NCBI RefSeq assembly: GCF_030815405.1
Contig: NZ_JAUSWX010000001.1
Location: 3,906,001 to 3,970,000, forward strand
Direction: 5' to 3'
Origin: Agromyces albus
Lineage (GTDB): Bacteria; Actinomycetota; Actinomycetes; Actinomycetales; Microbacteriaceae
Length of the DNA: 64,000 nt
Translations under genes and position numbers: made by a program
Shown here: in pieces, positions 25,246-34,081 of the stretch
How positions within the stretch are numbered: the stretch's first letter is position 1
How the letters are laid out: each line of letters opens with the position of its first letter
The notes under the pieces: model-generated
What the model saw: the letters and a program-made list of their open reading frames with translations, nothing else
Told to the model about the DNA's origin: nothing
The model's database searches: none

Positions 25246-27225
25246 ATGACTGACGTCACGCTCCCCTCAGGAATCGCGCACGACGAGCTCGACGAGGGGG
25301 TTCGCCCCCAAGACGACCTCTTCCGGCACGTCAACGGCAAGTGGATCGAACGCACCGCCATCCCCGACGACAAGGCGCGCTACGGCTCCTTCCTCGTGCT
25401 GCACGAAGAGGCCGAGCAAGCGGTGCGAGAGATCATCGAAGAGGCTCAGGATGCCGAGCCCGGCACCGAGGCGCGCAAGGTGGGCGACCTCTACGCGAGC
25501 TTCATGAACGAGCAGCGCGCCGATCTCCTCGGCGCCACGCCCATCGCCGGACAGCTCGTCGAGGTGTCGCTCATCGCCTCGATCGACACGTTCCTCGAGA
25601 CCCTCGGCCGACTCGAGCGCCAGGGCGTCTCGGGTTTCGTGCAGCTCTACGTCGACAACGACCCGGGCGATCCCGAGCGCTACCTCGTGTTCGTCGAGCA
25701 GGGCGGCATCGGCCTGCCCGACGAGAGCTATTTCCGCGAAGAGCGCTTCGGCGAGATCCGCACCGCCTACGGTGCCCACCTCGAGCGGATGTTCGGGCTC
25801 GCTCGGCTCGAGGATCCCGCCGACCGCGCGGTCCGGGTCTTCGACCTCGAGACCGAGATCGCGAAGGCGCACTGGGACAACGTCGCCTCGCGCGACAGCG
25901 AGAAGACGTACAACCTGTACAAGTGGGCGGATGCCGCGGCAGCGGCATCCGGAACCACCGAAGGCGGCCGCGTCGACCTGGCCACGTGGCGCGACGCCAT
26001 GGGGGTGCCCGCGGGCGCCTTCGACGAGCTCGTGCTGCGCCAGCCCTCGTTCGTCGAGGGCCTGAGTGCGCTCCTCACCGAAGACCGACTGTCGGCGTGG
26101 CGTGACTGGCTCGCCTGGCAGGTGATCCGGTCGAGCGCCGCCTACCTCTCGAACGACTTCGTCGAGGCGAACTTCGACTTCTACGGGCGCACCCTCACCG
26201 GCACGCCGCAGATGCGCGAGCGGTGGAAGCGCGGCGTCTCGCTCGTCGAGGGCGCCATGGGCGAGGCGGTCGGCCGCATCTACGTGGAGCGGCACTTCCC
26301 GCCCGCGGCGAAGGCCGAGATGGACGAGCTCGTCGCGAACCTCGTCGAGGCGTACCGCCAGTCGATCGCCGGGCTCGACTGGATGGGCCCGAAGACCCGC
26401 GCGAAGGCGCTCGACAAGCTCGACAAGTTCACGCCGAAGATCGGGTTCCCCGTGAAGTGGCGCGACTACTCGGCGCTCGAGATCCGCGACGACCTCGTGG
26501 GCAACGTGCGCGCGACCGCCGAATTCGAGTTCAACCGCGAGCTCGGCAAGATCGGCAAGCCCATCGATCGCGACGAGTGGTTCATGACCCCGCAGACGAT
26601 CAACGCCTACTACAACCCGGGCTTCAACGAGATCGTCTTCCCTGCGGCGATCCTGCAGTACCCGTTCTTCACGCCCGAGCGGGATGCCGCAGCCAACTAC
26701 GGCGCGATCGGCGCCGTGATCGGGCACGAGATCGGGCACGGCTTCGACGACCAGGGCTCGAAGTACGACGGCGACGGCCGGCTCACCGACTGGTGGACCG
26801 CAGCCGATCGCGAGGCGTTCGAGGAGCGCACGAAGGCCCTGATCGCGCAATTCGACACGCTCGCCCCGGCTCAGGTGCCCGACCACCACGTCAACGGCGC
26901 CCTCACGATCGGTGAGAACATCGGCGACCTCGGCGGGCTCGCGATCGCGTGGAAGGCCTACGTCATCTCGCTCGAGGGCGCCGAGCCGCCGGTCATCGAC
27001 GACCTCACGGGTTCGCAGCGGTTCTTCCTCTCATGGGCGCAGGCCTGGCAGATGAAGGGCCGTGACGAGGAGGTCGTGCGCCTGCTCGCGATCGATCCGC
27101 ACTCGCCGAACGAGTTCCGCTGCAACCAGATCGTCAGGAACATCGACGAGTTCTATGCTGGCTTCGGAGTGACCTCCGACGACGCCCTCTGGCTGGATCC
27201 AGCCGAGCGGGTGACGATCTGGTAG
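25246..27225 (+). CDS. M13-family zinc metallopeptidase (PepO/neprilysin-like)
   Basis: 659 aa, full length for bacterial PepO. Zinc motif HEIGH at residues 494-498 in VIGHEIGHGFDDQGSKYDGDG; third ligand in ENIGDLGG (Glu about 557); the conserved NAYYNPGFNEIVFPAAILQYPFF substrate-site segment precedes them. No signal peptide or membrane anchor is present, so it is cytoplasmic, unlike eukaryotic neprilysins. It cleaves oligopeptides. The start is supported by TAGGCT 6 nt upstream. Confidence 0.95.
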   Translation: MTDVTLPSGIAHDELDEGVRPQDDLFRHVNGKWIERTAIPDDKARYGSFLVLHEEAEQAVREIIEEAQDAEPGTEARKVGDLYASFMNEQRADLLGATPIAGQLVEVSLIASIDTFLETLGRLERQGVSGFVQLYVDNDPGDPERYLVFVEQGGIGLPDESYFREERFGEIRTAYGAHLERMFGLARLEDPADRAVRVFDLETEIAKAHWDNVASRDSEKTYNLYKWADAAAAASGTTEGGRVDLATWRDAMGVPAGAFDELVLRQPSFVEGLSALLTEDRLSAWRDWLAWQVIRSSAAYLSNDFVEANFDFYGRTLTGTPQMRERWKRGVSLVEGAMGEAVGRIYVERHFPPAAKAEMDELVANLVEAYRQSIAGLDWMGPKTRAKALDKLDKFTPKIGFPVKWRDYSALEIRDDLVGNVRATAEFEFNRELGKIGKPIDRDEWFMTPQTINAYYNPGFNEIVFPAAILQYPFFTPERDAAANYGAIGAVIGHEIGHGFDDQGSKYDGDGRLTDWWTAADREAFEERTKALIAQFDTLAPAQVPDHHVNGALTIGENIGDLGGLAIAWKAYVISLEGAEPPVIDDLTGSQRFFLSWAQAWQMKGRDEEVVRLLAIDPHSPNEFRCNQIVRNIDEFYAGFGVTSDDALWLDPAERVTIW

Positions 27226-27278
27226 TCGACTTCTCGCAACCGCCAAATTCACCAAGTTCGAGCGCGCCGCAGACCGCG

Positions 27279-28229
27279 GTGGGGGAGCGCCGACCGTCTG
27301 AGGAAGATCGTGCAAGCACCGTGGTGACGTCGTCGCAGGGATCCGAGCGACGAGCGCGACACGCCAGCATCCGGCGCGGACGGCATCGCACGGAGGAGCC
27401 CAACGAGAACTTCTCGCGCGGCTTCCACTCCCTCGGCGAACTGGCGCTCGCCGGCGTGCAGGTCTCGGCACGCGCGACCGATCTCGCGACCGGCAAGGTG
27501 TTGTTCTCGGTCGACGACCACGTCGTGATGCCCACGGCCTCGATCGGCAAGGTGCTGCTCCTCGTCGAGGTGGCCTCCCGTCTCGCGGGCACGAGCGCCG
27601 AGGCGTTCACGGTGCTCGACCGTGCCCCGCGCGACTCCGTCGGCGACTCGGGCATCTGGCAGCACATGCAGTCGCCGTCGCTGCCGCTCGCCGACCTCGC
27701 GTCGCTCATCGGCGCGACGAGCGACAACCTCGCCACGAACGTGCTCATCCGCTACGTGGGCCTCGAAGCGGTGCGCGCCCGCACCGAGACGCTCGGTCTG
27801 ACCCGCACGGCGTTGCTCGACCTCGTGCGCGACCATCGCGGCCCCGATGACGCCCCGCAGCTCTCGATCGGCTCGGCGAAAGAGCTCACGTGGCTCTTCG
27901 CCTCGCTCGCGCGCGGCGAGATCGTGAGCCCCGAGGTCTCACAACGGGTCGTCGGATGGCTCTCGCTCAACTCCGACCTGTCGATGGTCGCGAGCGCGTT
28001 CGGCCTCGACCCGCTCGCGCACCGCATGCCCGACCACAACGTGCTGCTCATGAACAAGACCGGCACCGACGGCGGCGTGCGCAGCGAAGTCGGGGTGCTC
28101 CGCGGACCGCGGGCGAGCGTGTCGTACGCCGTGTCGATGTACTTCGCCGACACGATGCTCTCGTCGCGCCTCGCGGTGCTCGACGGCATGCACCAGGTCG
28201 GCCTCGACCTGCTCGAGTACGTCCACTGA
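27279..28229 (+). CDS. Serine hydrolase (class A beta-lactamase-related)
   Basis: Up to 316 aa. The penicilloyl-serine transferase motifs are complete: S-x-x-K in MPTASIGKVLLLVEVA, SDN in GATSDNLATNVLIRYV, and KTG in MNKTGTDGGVRSEVG. No secretion signal or lipobox is visible, so it may act in the cytoplasm or the N-terminus may be misread; resistance function is not implied. The GTG at 27279 lacks a ribosome site and the first 45 residues look non-homologous. GTGs at 27321/27324 are alternatives. It is convergent with the tandem hydrolase gene. Confidence 0.82.
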   Translation: MGERRPSEEDRASTVVTSSQGSERRARHASIRRGRHRTEEPNENFSRGFHSLGELALAGVQVSARATDLATGKVLFSVDDHVVMPTASIGKVLLLVEVASRLAGTSAEAFTVLDRAPRDSVGDSGIWQHMQSPSLPLADLASLIGATSDNLATNVLIRYVGLEAVRARTETLGLTRTALLDLVRDHRGPDDAPQLSIGSAKELTWLFASLARGEIVSPEVSQRVVGWLSLNSDLSMVASAFGLDPLAHRMPDHNVLLMNKTGTDGGVRSEVGVLRGPRASVSYAVSMYFADTMLSSRLAVLDGMHQVGLDLLEYVH

Positions 28230-28242
28230 CCCGCCCCGCGCC

Positions 28243-29745
28243 CTACCCGTCGCCCGCGAGCATCGCGATCCCCTCGAGCACCGCCACGTGCGTCTCGCGC
28301 GCCGCGAGCACCCGGAAGTGCCCCGCCACGGGCACCCGCACGTTCGTGGCGCCGTCGAGCACGCTGCCGTCGGGCACGTGCGGATCGTACGTGCCGAACA
28401 CCGAGACGATGCGGGCGTTGACGGATGCCGCGCTGCCGAGCATCACGATCGTCTCGTCGCTCGGCAGCAGCGCCCTGATGCTCGGGTCGCGGAACAGCCG
28501 TGCCCGCCGCGCACCGCCGAACGGGGTGCACACGCCGACGACCCCGCGGATGCCGAGCGCGCCGGCGCGATCGCTGCTGTCGTCGCCGCCGACGAGCAGG
28601 TACTTGCCGATGAGCCCGCCCTTGCTGTGCCCGACGATGACGCGGCCGGCCCGAGGCACCGTCACCCGGGCGAGGGCCAGCTCGAGCCGGGCCGCCGTCT
28701 CGGCGATGCCGAGCCGGTTCGGTCCGAGTCCGTGTACGACGGTCACACGATGGCCCGCGGCGTTGAGCGCATCGCCGAGCGGTCGCAGGAACGACCAGTG
28801 CTCGTACACGCCGGGCAGCAGCACGATGTCGGACTTGGCGGGGTCACCCCTCCGCCAGTGCGCCGGTGGCCGCCGCGCGCCTACGAGGGCGAGCTGGCGG
28901 CCGGCGGCGTAGGCATAGTCACGGACCCACCAGCCGACGGCGCTCAGCCGATTCATCCGCTCGGCCTTCAGGGGTTCGTCGGGCATGCTCACGTCACGAC
29001 CGACCGGCTCGCCGCGCGCGTACCGGGCGACCATCTCGCCGACCTGGCTCCCGGTGACGACCATCGTGTCGTGGCCACGGCCGGGCACTTCGGCGAAGCG
29101 GCCCTTGGGAGCCAGCGCCGCCATCTCCTCAGCCCAGTAGCGTGGCACGAGGTGGTCCTTCTCCCCGCGGATCACGAGGGTGCCGGCTTCGATCAGCGGC
29201 AGTGCCTGTTCGATGCGGTGCTCGAGCATCGGCCGCAGGTTCGCGACGAACCAACGCGGCCCGGCCTGCGTGTATGCGGCGATCCCCTGTACGAGCACCT
29301 TGGGGTTCACGACGGCGATGTCCTGCAGGAATCGCAGCGTCTGCATCGCGAGGGTACGCTCCCGCGGGTTCACGCTGGCTCCGATGAGCACGATCCGTTC
29401 GACGAGCTCGTGATGTCGCGCCGCGGTCTCCGCGACGACCTGTGCGCCCGTGGAGTGGCCGACGAGCACGGGTCGCTCGATGCCCTCGGCCACGAGCAGC
29501 TCGGCGAGCAGCTCGCCCAACGCGGCGATGCTGAGCGGTTCCCGCGGCTCGGGGGCGTCGCCGAATCCGGGCAGGTCGAGAGCGTACACGGTGCCCGTCG
29601 GCTCGAGGACCTCGGCGACGCCGTCCCAGTACTCGTGCGCCATGCCGAGGCCGTGCACGAGCACGTACTCGGGCCCGTCGGGAACGCCCGACTCGCGGAT
29701 GACGATCACGTGCTCGCCCCTCCGGAACTCGCGAGTCGTCGGCAT
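28243..29745 (-). CDS. Tandem (two-domain) alpha/beta hydrolase
   Basis: 500 aa containing two alpha/beta-hydrolase folds in one chain. Domain 1 (about 1-245): HGLGMAHEYW oxyanion loop, nucleophile GHSTG (Ser98), acid Asp197 (GEKDHLVP), His225 (PGRGHDTM). Domain 2 (about 305-500): LLPGVYEHWSFLRPL, GHSKG (Ser374), Asp454 (GTYDPHVP), His477 (VAGHFRVL). Both triads look intact. Domain 2 resembles lipase/lecithin-acyltransferase-like hydrolases, domain 1 general esterase/haloperoxidase types. Substrates unknown. TAGACT lies 6 nt before the ATG; the gene begins just after the Xaa-Pro aminopeptidase stop. Confidence 0.88.
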   Translation of the reverse strand: MPTTREFRRGEHVIVIRESGVPDGPEYVLVHGLGMAHEYWDGVAEVLEPTGTVYALDLPGFGDAPEPREPLSIAALGELLAELLVAEGIERPVLVGHSTGAQVVAETAARHHELVERIVLIGASVNPRERTLAMQTLRFLQDIAVVNPKVLVQGIAAYTQAGPRWFVANLRPMLEHRIEQALPLIEAGTLVIRGEKDHLVPRYWAEEMAALAPKGRFAEVPGRGHDTMVVTGSQVGEMVARYARGEPVGRDVSMPDEPLKAERMNRLSAVGWWVRDYAYAAGRQLALVGARRPPAHWRRGDPAKSDIVLLPGVYEHWSFLRPLGDALNAAGHRVTVVHGLGPNRLGIAETAARLELALARVTVPRAGRVIVGHSKGGLIGKYLLVGGDDSSDRAGALGIRGVVGVCTPFGGARRARLFRDPSIRALLPSDETIVMLGSAASVNARIVSVFGTYDPHVPDGSVLDGATNVRVPVAGHFRVLAARETHVAVLEGIAMLAGDG

Positions 29746-29751
29746 GCCCGC

Positions 29752-29757
29752 AGTCTA
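29752..29757 (-). promoter_or_regulatory. Putative -10 of leaderless tandem-hydrolase mRNA
   Basis: TAGACT, 6 nt before the ATG at 29745. It overlaps the stop region of the upstream aminopeptidase gene, so it would be an internal promoter in a same-strand pair. Confidence 0.5.
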
Positions 29758-31176
29758 TGCGGGCGACTCCCGTAGCCAGGCCTCGATACCCATGGCGTCG
29801 ATCGGCAACGCCGCGGTGAGCACCTCATGCCCCGTCGCCGTGACGAGCAGGTCGTCTTCGATGCGGATGCCGATGCCGCGCAGTTCGGGCGGCACCGTCA
29901 GGTCGTTCGCCTGGAAATAGAGGCCGGGTTCCACGGTGAGGACCGTCCCGCGCCGCAGCGGCTCAGCGAGGTACCGCTCGTCGCCGATCTTCGCGCAATC
30001 GTGAACGTCGAGTCCGAGATGGTGCCCGGTGCCACTCGGGAGGTACCGACGGTGCTGCTGCCCCGTCGGTGACATGGCCTCGTCGACGGAGACCCGCAGG
30101 ATGCCGAGCTCGTGCAGCGCGGTCGCGATCGACTCGTAGGCGGTGCTCCGCATGTCGAGGAACGACTTGCCGGGGCCGATCTCGGCCATCGCCGCGCGGT
30201 GCGCGCGCTCGACCAGGTCGTGCACCTCCCGCTGCGCGGGCGTGAAAGTGCCGTCGACGGGCAGCGAGCGGGTCACGTCGGCGGTGTACAGGGAGCGCGC
30301 TTCGACGCCGGCGTCGATGAGCACGACCTGGCCTGGCAGCACGGGGCCGTCGCACCTCGTCCAGTGCAGCGTGGGAGCATGCGGGCCGCTGCCGACGACG
30401 GTCGAGTAGCCGACTCCGTTTCCGAACGTCCTCGCGTGGCGCTCGAACGTGGCCTGCAACCAGCGCTCGCCACCGAACTCCATGGCTGCCGGCAACTCGG
30501 CGGCGACCGCACGGAACCCGGCGACCGTGGCATCCACCGCGGAACGCAACTGCGCGATCTCCCAGTCGTCCTTCACGAGCTTCGCCGCCGAGAGCGCGAC
30601 GTGGAGGTCCGCCGACGGGGCGACCCGATCCACGAGTCGAGGCTCGGGGGCGCCCGCTCCGAGCGTGTCGGCGGAGAGCGTGTCGAGCGCGTCGCCGAGG
30701 GCATCGAGCGACCTGACCTCGATCTCGAGCGCGGTCGCCCACTCCGCGAGGCCCGCAGCCGGGCCGATCCACAGTTCGCCGCGCAACGGGTCGGCGTAGA
30801 AGGCCTCATCGCCGGCCGCGACGGGCTCGGGAATGAAGAGCGCGGCGTCGTGTCCGCCGCCGGCCGGCGTCATGATGAGCACCGCGCCTTCGGCCTGGCA
30901 GGACGTCAGCCAGACGAAGTCGCTGTCGGGGCGGAAGTCGAACTCCGTGTCGTTCGAGCGCACGTGCGATCGGCCGGCCGTCACGACGATCGTGCGCCCC
31001 GGGAACTGCGCTCCGATCGTTTCGCGATGCCGCCGTGCGGCGGGGCCGGCGCCGGCGACCACGTCTGCGTGGCGATCGACGGGCCCCCAATCGGAGGCCA
31101 GGTAGCGCCGGAACTCCTCGGTATCGGGGAGCGGCTGGGTGCGAGGGTCGCGGTAGGCGAAGGGCTCTGGACGCAT
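29755..31176 (-). CDS. Xaa-Pro aminopeptidase (M24B)
   Basis: 473 aa. The N-terminal AMP_N domain includes GRTIVVTAGRSHVRSNDTEFDFRPDSDFVWLTSCQAEGAVLIM. The C-terminal pita-bread domain carries the dinuclear metal ligands: DAGVEARSLYTADVTRSLPVDG (two Asp), GHHLGLDVHD (His), VLTVEPGLYF (Glu) and GIRIEDDLLVT (Glu). It removes an N-terminal residue before proline in the cytoplasm. Its presence near an oligopeptide importer and an M13 peptidase suggests peptide utilisation. Confidence 0.94.
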   Translation of the reverse strand: MRPEPFAYRDPRTQPLPDTEEFRRYLASDWGPVDRHADVVAGAGPAARRHRETIGAQFPGRTIVVTAGRSHVRSNDTEFDFRPDSDFVWLTSCQAEGAVLIMTPAGGGHDAALFIPEPVAAGDEAFYADPLRGELWIGPAAGLAEWATALEIEVRSLDALGDALDTLSADTLGAGAPEPRLVDRVAPSADLHVALSAAKLVKDDWEIAQLRSAVDATVAGFRAVAAELPAAMEFGGERWLQATFERHARTFGNGVGYSTVVGSGPHAPTLHWTRCDGPVLPGQVVLIDAGVEARSLYTADVTRSLPVDGTFTPAQREVHDLVERAHRAAMAEIGPGKSFLDMRSTAYESIATALHELGILRVSVDEAMSPTGQQHRRYLPSGTGHHLGLDVHDCAKIGDERYLAEPLRRGTVLTVEPGLYFQANDLTVPPELRGIGIRIEDDLLVTATGHEVLTAALPIDAMGIEAWLRESPA

Positions 31177-31323
31177 GGACCCCAGTAAGCCAGCGTGCGC
31201 GAAAGGCCGTCAAGTCGTCGCAACGCTGTTCGACGAAACATCCGGACGGGTGACCGCATCCGGTGCAGTTTGTCTCATATCACGACGGTGCAGGACCTCG
31301 ATTCGAGACGGAACGCGACTCGG

Positions 31324-31353
31324 TTGACACTCGTTTCCTCGCCTCCACACAAT
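31324..31353 (+). promoter_or_regulatory. Promoter of the 31360 gene, leaderless
   Basis: -35 TTGACA (31324-31329) and -10 CACAAT (31348-31353) with an 18-bp spacer; the ATG follows 6 nt after the -10. This is the only case in the window with a consensus -35. Confidence 0.65.
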
Positions 31354-31359
31354 GTCGTC

Positions 31360-31734
31360 ATGACCGGATCCGACCATCAGACCACTCCAGCCACGCCCGA
31401 CGTCGACCTCGATCGGCGGGTGTTCGACATGGTCTCGTCCACCTCGAGCATCGTCGACCACGATGCCCCGACGCGCTTCGTCTACCACGAGGCCGACGGC
31501 GTGCTGTGGGGGGAGTACGTGGGCGACACGGTGGCGGTCGGCCGCTTCTGCGGTGTGCGGAACCAGGCCCGGATCGACATCTCCTTCGTGCACCGGAGCC
31601 ATGACGCCGAGACGACCACCGGGAACGCCTCGTCGATCATCTCGCGGAACGCGGATGGCACCCTCCTGCTCACCGAGGAGTTCCGCACGCCCGACGGCGT
31701 GCTCCACATGAGCGTCTGCCGCGAGGTCGTCTGA
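31360..31734 (+). CDS. Small conserved protein of unknown function (lipocalin/N-acetylglutamate-synthase-annotated family)
   Basis: 124 aa. After a polar 25-residue start it shows FVYHEADGVLWGEYVGDTVAVGRFCGVRNQARIDISFVHRSHDAETTTGNASSIISRNADGTLLLTEEFRT. This resembles the roughly 110-residue beta-barrel family often labelled n-acetylglutamate synthase in databases without proof. No catalytic residues can be assigned. The start is supported by a -35/-10 pair placing transcription at the ATG. It is convergent with the AsnC gene, 27 nt apart. Confidence 0.75.
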   Translation: MTGSDHQTTPATPDVDLDRRVFDMVSSTSSIVDHDAPTRFVYHEADGVLWGEYVGDTVAVGRFCGVRNQARIDISFVHRSHDAETTTGNASSIISRNADGTLLLTEEFRTPDGVLHMSVCREVV

Positions 31735-31761
31735 GCGCGGCCGGTCCGGCCGGCTCGGCGG

Positions 31762-32322
31762 TCAACGCCTCCGTCGATCGGGGACGCGTTGCGCGCGATC
31801 GTCGCTCGTGCGCACGAATCGGGTCATGCCGAAGCGCTCACCGGAGTCCTCGACGGAGGAGGTCGCCGAGCGCGTCATCCGGAGCGAGACCTGGGCGCGC
31901 TCCTCGTCCATGAGGAAGACCGTCGTGGTCGCCTTGATCGACGGCCATTGCGCCAACCGAGTGGCGACGAGTTCGTGGATGGCCGACACGTCGGGCGCCC
32001 GCACGAGGAGCATGGCATCGTGCTCCCCGGTGGTGACTGCGAAGTACTCGAGCTCGGGCACGGAGGACAGTCGCGCCCGGAAGTCGGCCCACTGGCTCTG
32101 CCGGAGGGTGATGAACACCATCGCCGCCACGCCGAGCCCGACGGCTGCCGGATCGATCTCGGCGTGAACCCCCTGGATGACCCCCGCCCGGACGAGGGCT
32201 TCGTAGCGCGTGTAGGCGTTGGATCGCGAGATGCCCAAGTGCTCCGCCAAGGCGGCGACGGAGGTGCGGCCGTCTTCGCGCAGCAGTTCCAGCATGCGAA
32301 CGTGCGTGTCATCGAGTTGCAT
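31762..32322 (-). CDS. Lrp/AsnC-family transcriptional regulator
   Basis: 186 aa. Winged HTH: MQLDDTHVRMLELLREDGRTSVAALAEHLGISRSNAYTRYEALVRAGVIQGVHAEIDPAAVG. The RAM/AsnC effector domain follows (AAMVFITLRQ...EYFAVTTGEHDAMLLVRAPDVSAIHELV...TTTVFLMDE). The last 30 residues form an Arg-rich tail beyond the family core. I chose the ATG at 32322 (GGAG 6 nt upstream) over one four codons earlier. It is divergent from the oligopeptide ABC operon and probably regulates it through the palindrome at 32394. Confidence 0.9.
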   Translation of the reverse strand: MQLDDTHVRMLELLREDGRTSVAALAEHLGISRSNAYTRYEALVRAGVIQGVHAEIDPAAVGLGVAAMVFITLRQSQWADFRARLSSVPELEYFAVTTGEHDAMLLVRAPDVSAIHELVATRLAQWPSIKATTTVFLMDEERAQVSLRMTRSATSSVEDSGERFGMTRFVRTSDDRAQRVPDRRRR

Positions 32323-32393
32323 CCGAGACTCCATCTGTCCAGTCGCAGCAGTGAGGAAGGGCTCCGACTGAGAGGATATGCCATTTCTTCGGC

Positions 32394-32410
32394 AGAATCG
32401 AGACGATTCT
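32394..32410. promoter_or_regulatory. Palindrome in the AsnC/oligopeptide-operon divergent region
   Basis: AGAATCG (32394-32400), AGA, CGATTCT (32404-32410) is a perfect 7-bp dyad with a 3-bp centre, the size of an Lrp/AsnC site. It lies 22 bp upstream of the -35 of the ABC operon. Confidence 0.55.
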
Positions 32411-32431
32411 TCTTCGTTATCCCATCGATGA

Positions 32432-32490
32432 TTGACGAATGATCTGCCCGCACACTACTTTCTCACTCATCCCTCCAATCAGATAAGGAG
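32432..32490 (+). promoter_or_regulatory. Promoter and ribosome site of the oligopeptide ABC operon
   Basis: -35 TTGACG (32432-32437), 18-bp spacer, -10 TACTTT (32456-32461), expected transcription start near 32468. AAGGAG (32485-32490) lies 7 nt before the TTG start codon at 32498, deciding that start. Confidence 0.65.
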
Positions 32491-32497
32491 CACCACC

Positions 32498-34081
32498 TTG
32501 TCACGATCGTTCCGCCGCACAGCCCGGCGCGGCGCGGCCGCCCTCGGCGTGGCCCTTGCGGCCTCGCTCGCGTTCAGCGCCTGCTCGCCGACTCCCGCCA
32601 GCGACTCCGCCGCCGGCACGTCGCTCGTCGTCGATGCCTCGTTCGACCTGAAGACCGCCGACCCCAATCGCGAGTACGAGACCACTGGGGGGATCGTCGC
32701 GAAGGCCCTCTACGAGACGCTCCTCACGTTCGACGGCGACGACGTCACGGCGCCCGTCGACGGACTCGCGAGCTATGAGATCAGCGACGACAACACGGTC
32801 GTGACGCTCACCATGAACGAGGGCCACACGTTCTCCGACGGTTCCGACGTGACCGTCGACGACGCGGTGTTCTCGCTGCAGCGTGTGCAGGGCCTCAAGG
32901 GCAATCCCTCATTCCTGCTCGACGGCGTGACGATCGAGAAGACCTCCGAGACGACGCTCACGCTGACCTCCGAGTCGCCGAACCCGGCGCTTCCGTTCAT
33001 CCTCCCGAACCCGGCGCTCGGCGTGGTCAACCAGGAGGTCGTCGAGGAGAACGGCGGCAGCGCCACCGCCGACGACGACGCCGAGACGTTCCTCAACACC
33101 GAGTCGGCGGGCTCGGGCCCCTACATCCTCGAGTCCTTCGACGCGGCATCCCAGGTGGTGTTCACCGCGAACCCCGAGTACACCGGCACGAAGCCCGCGT
33201 ACGAGCGGGTGGTACTCCGCAACGTGCAGGGCCCGACGCAGAAGCTCAACGTCGAGGCCGGCGACTCGCAAGTGGCACTCGACCTCAATCCCGACCAGGT
33301 CTCCGAGCTCGACACCTCGAAGGTCTCGATCATCGCGAACCCCTCGCGGTACATGATCTTCCTGTTCCTGAACCAGAGCCCCGCGGTCAGCGAGATCACG
33401 AGCAACCCGAAGTTCCTCGAGGCGTTCAAGCTCGGCATCGACTACGACAAGATCGTGGATCTCGCCGGTGAGGGCTCCATTCGTCCGGGCGGCTTCATCC
33501 CGTCGATCTTCAACGGGGCCCTCGACGCGGCCGACGGCAACCAGTTCGACGCCGACGCGGCAGCGGCGGCGCTCGCCGAGTCCGGATACGCCGGCGAGGA
33601 GGTCACGCTGAACTTCCCGAACGACATCACCGTGCAGGGGCTCTCCCTCCAGAGCGTCGCGGAGTCGATCCAGGCGCAGCTCAAGGAGGTGGGCATCAAC
33701 ATCACGCTCGCCCCCGCCCCCGTCGCCACCGAGCTCGACGCCTACCGCGACGGCAAGGAGACGGTCGGTCTCTGGTACTGGGGCCCCGACTTCCCCGACC
33801 CGTCGAACTACCTGGCCTTCACGCCGGGTGAGCTCGTGGGCCTGCGGGCCGGCTGGGCAGCCGGCGCCGACCCCGCGGTGACCGACCTGGCGACCGCCGC
33901 CGTGACGGCGACCGACCCCGACGCACGTGCCGCCGCCTATGAAGAGCTGCAGAAGGCGCAGAACGCGAGCGGGCCGTTCATCCCGCTGCTTCAGCCGGCG
34001 CAGAACGTGGTGACCGCGACGACCATCACCGCGGTGCCGCTCAACCCGACCTGGACCGTCGATCTTGCCGGAATCGAGTAG
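32498..34081 (+). CDS. Oligopeptide/dipeptide ABC transporter substrate-binding lipoprotein
   Basis: 527 aa, SBP_bac_5 family. A twin-Arg-like basic start (SRSFRRTARRGAAALG), hydrophobic core and lipobox FSAC (Cys about residue 29) are followed by a Ser/Ala linker. The mature domain shows SFDLKTADPNREYETTGGIVAKALYETLLTFDGDDV and ALKLG-type hinge sequence KFLEAFKLGIDYDKIV. It captures peptides, nickel chelates or similar solutes outside the membrane; the ligand is not identifiable. The TTG start is fixed by AAGGAG 7 nt upstream. It is the first gene of a five-gene operon. Confidence 0.93.
   Translation: MSRSFRRTARRGAAALGVALAASLAFSACSPTPASDSAAGTSLVVDASFDLKTADPNREYETTGGIVAKALYETLLTFDGDDVTAPVDGLASYEISDDNTVVTLTMNEGHTFSDGSDVTVDDAVFSLQRVQGLKGNPSFLLDGVTIEKTSETTLTLTSESPNPALPFILPNPALGVVNQEVVEENGGSATADDDAETFLNTESAGSGPYILESFDAASQVVFTANPEYTGTKPAYERVVLRNVQGPTQKLNVEAGDSQVALDLNPDQVSELDTSKVSIIANPSRYMIFLFLNQSPAVSEITSNPKFLEAFKLGIDYDKIVDLAGEGSIRPGGFIPSIFNGALDAADGNQFDADAAAAALAESGYAGEEVTLNFPNDITVQGLSLQSVAESIQAQLKEVGINITLAPAPVATELDAYRDGKETVGLWYWGPDFPDPSNYLAFTPGELVGLRAGWAAGADPAVTDLATAAVTATDPDARAAAYEELQKAQNASGPFIPLLQPAQNVVTATTITAVPLNPTWTVDLAGIE

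Noticed and set aside
27279..28229. Beta-lactam resistance gene
   Set aside because: The SxxK, SDN and KTG motifs are shared by many non-lactamase serine hydrolases, and no export signal is visible.
32322..32334. Start of the AsnC gene at the upstream ATG (32334)
   Set aside because: The downstream ATG has GGAG at 6 nt and begins with the family's usual LDxxDxxIL-like residues. The upstream one has no ribosome site or -10.
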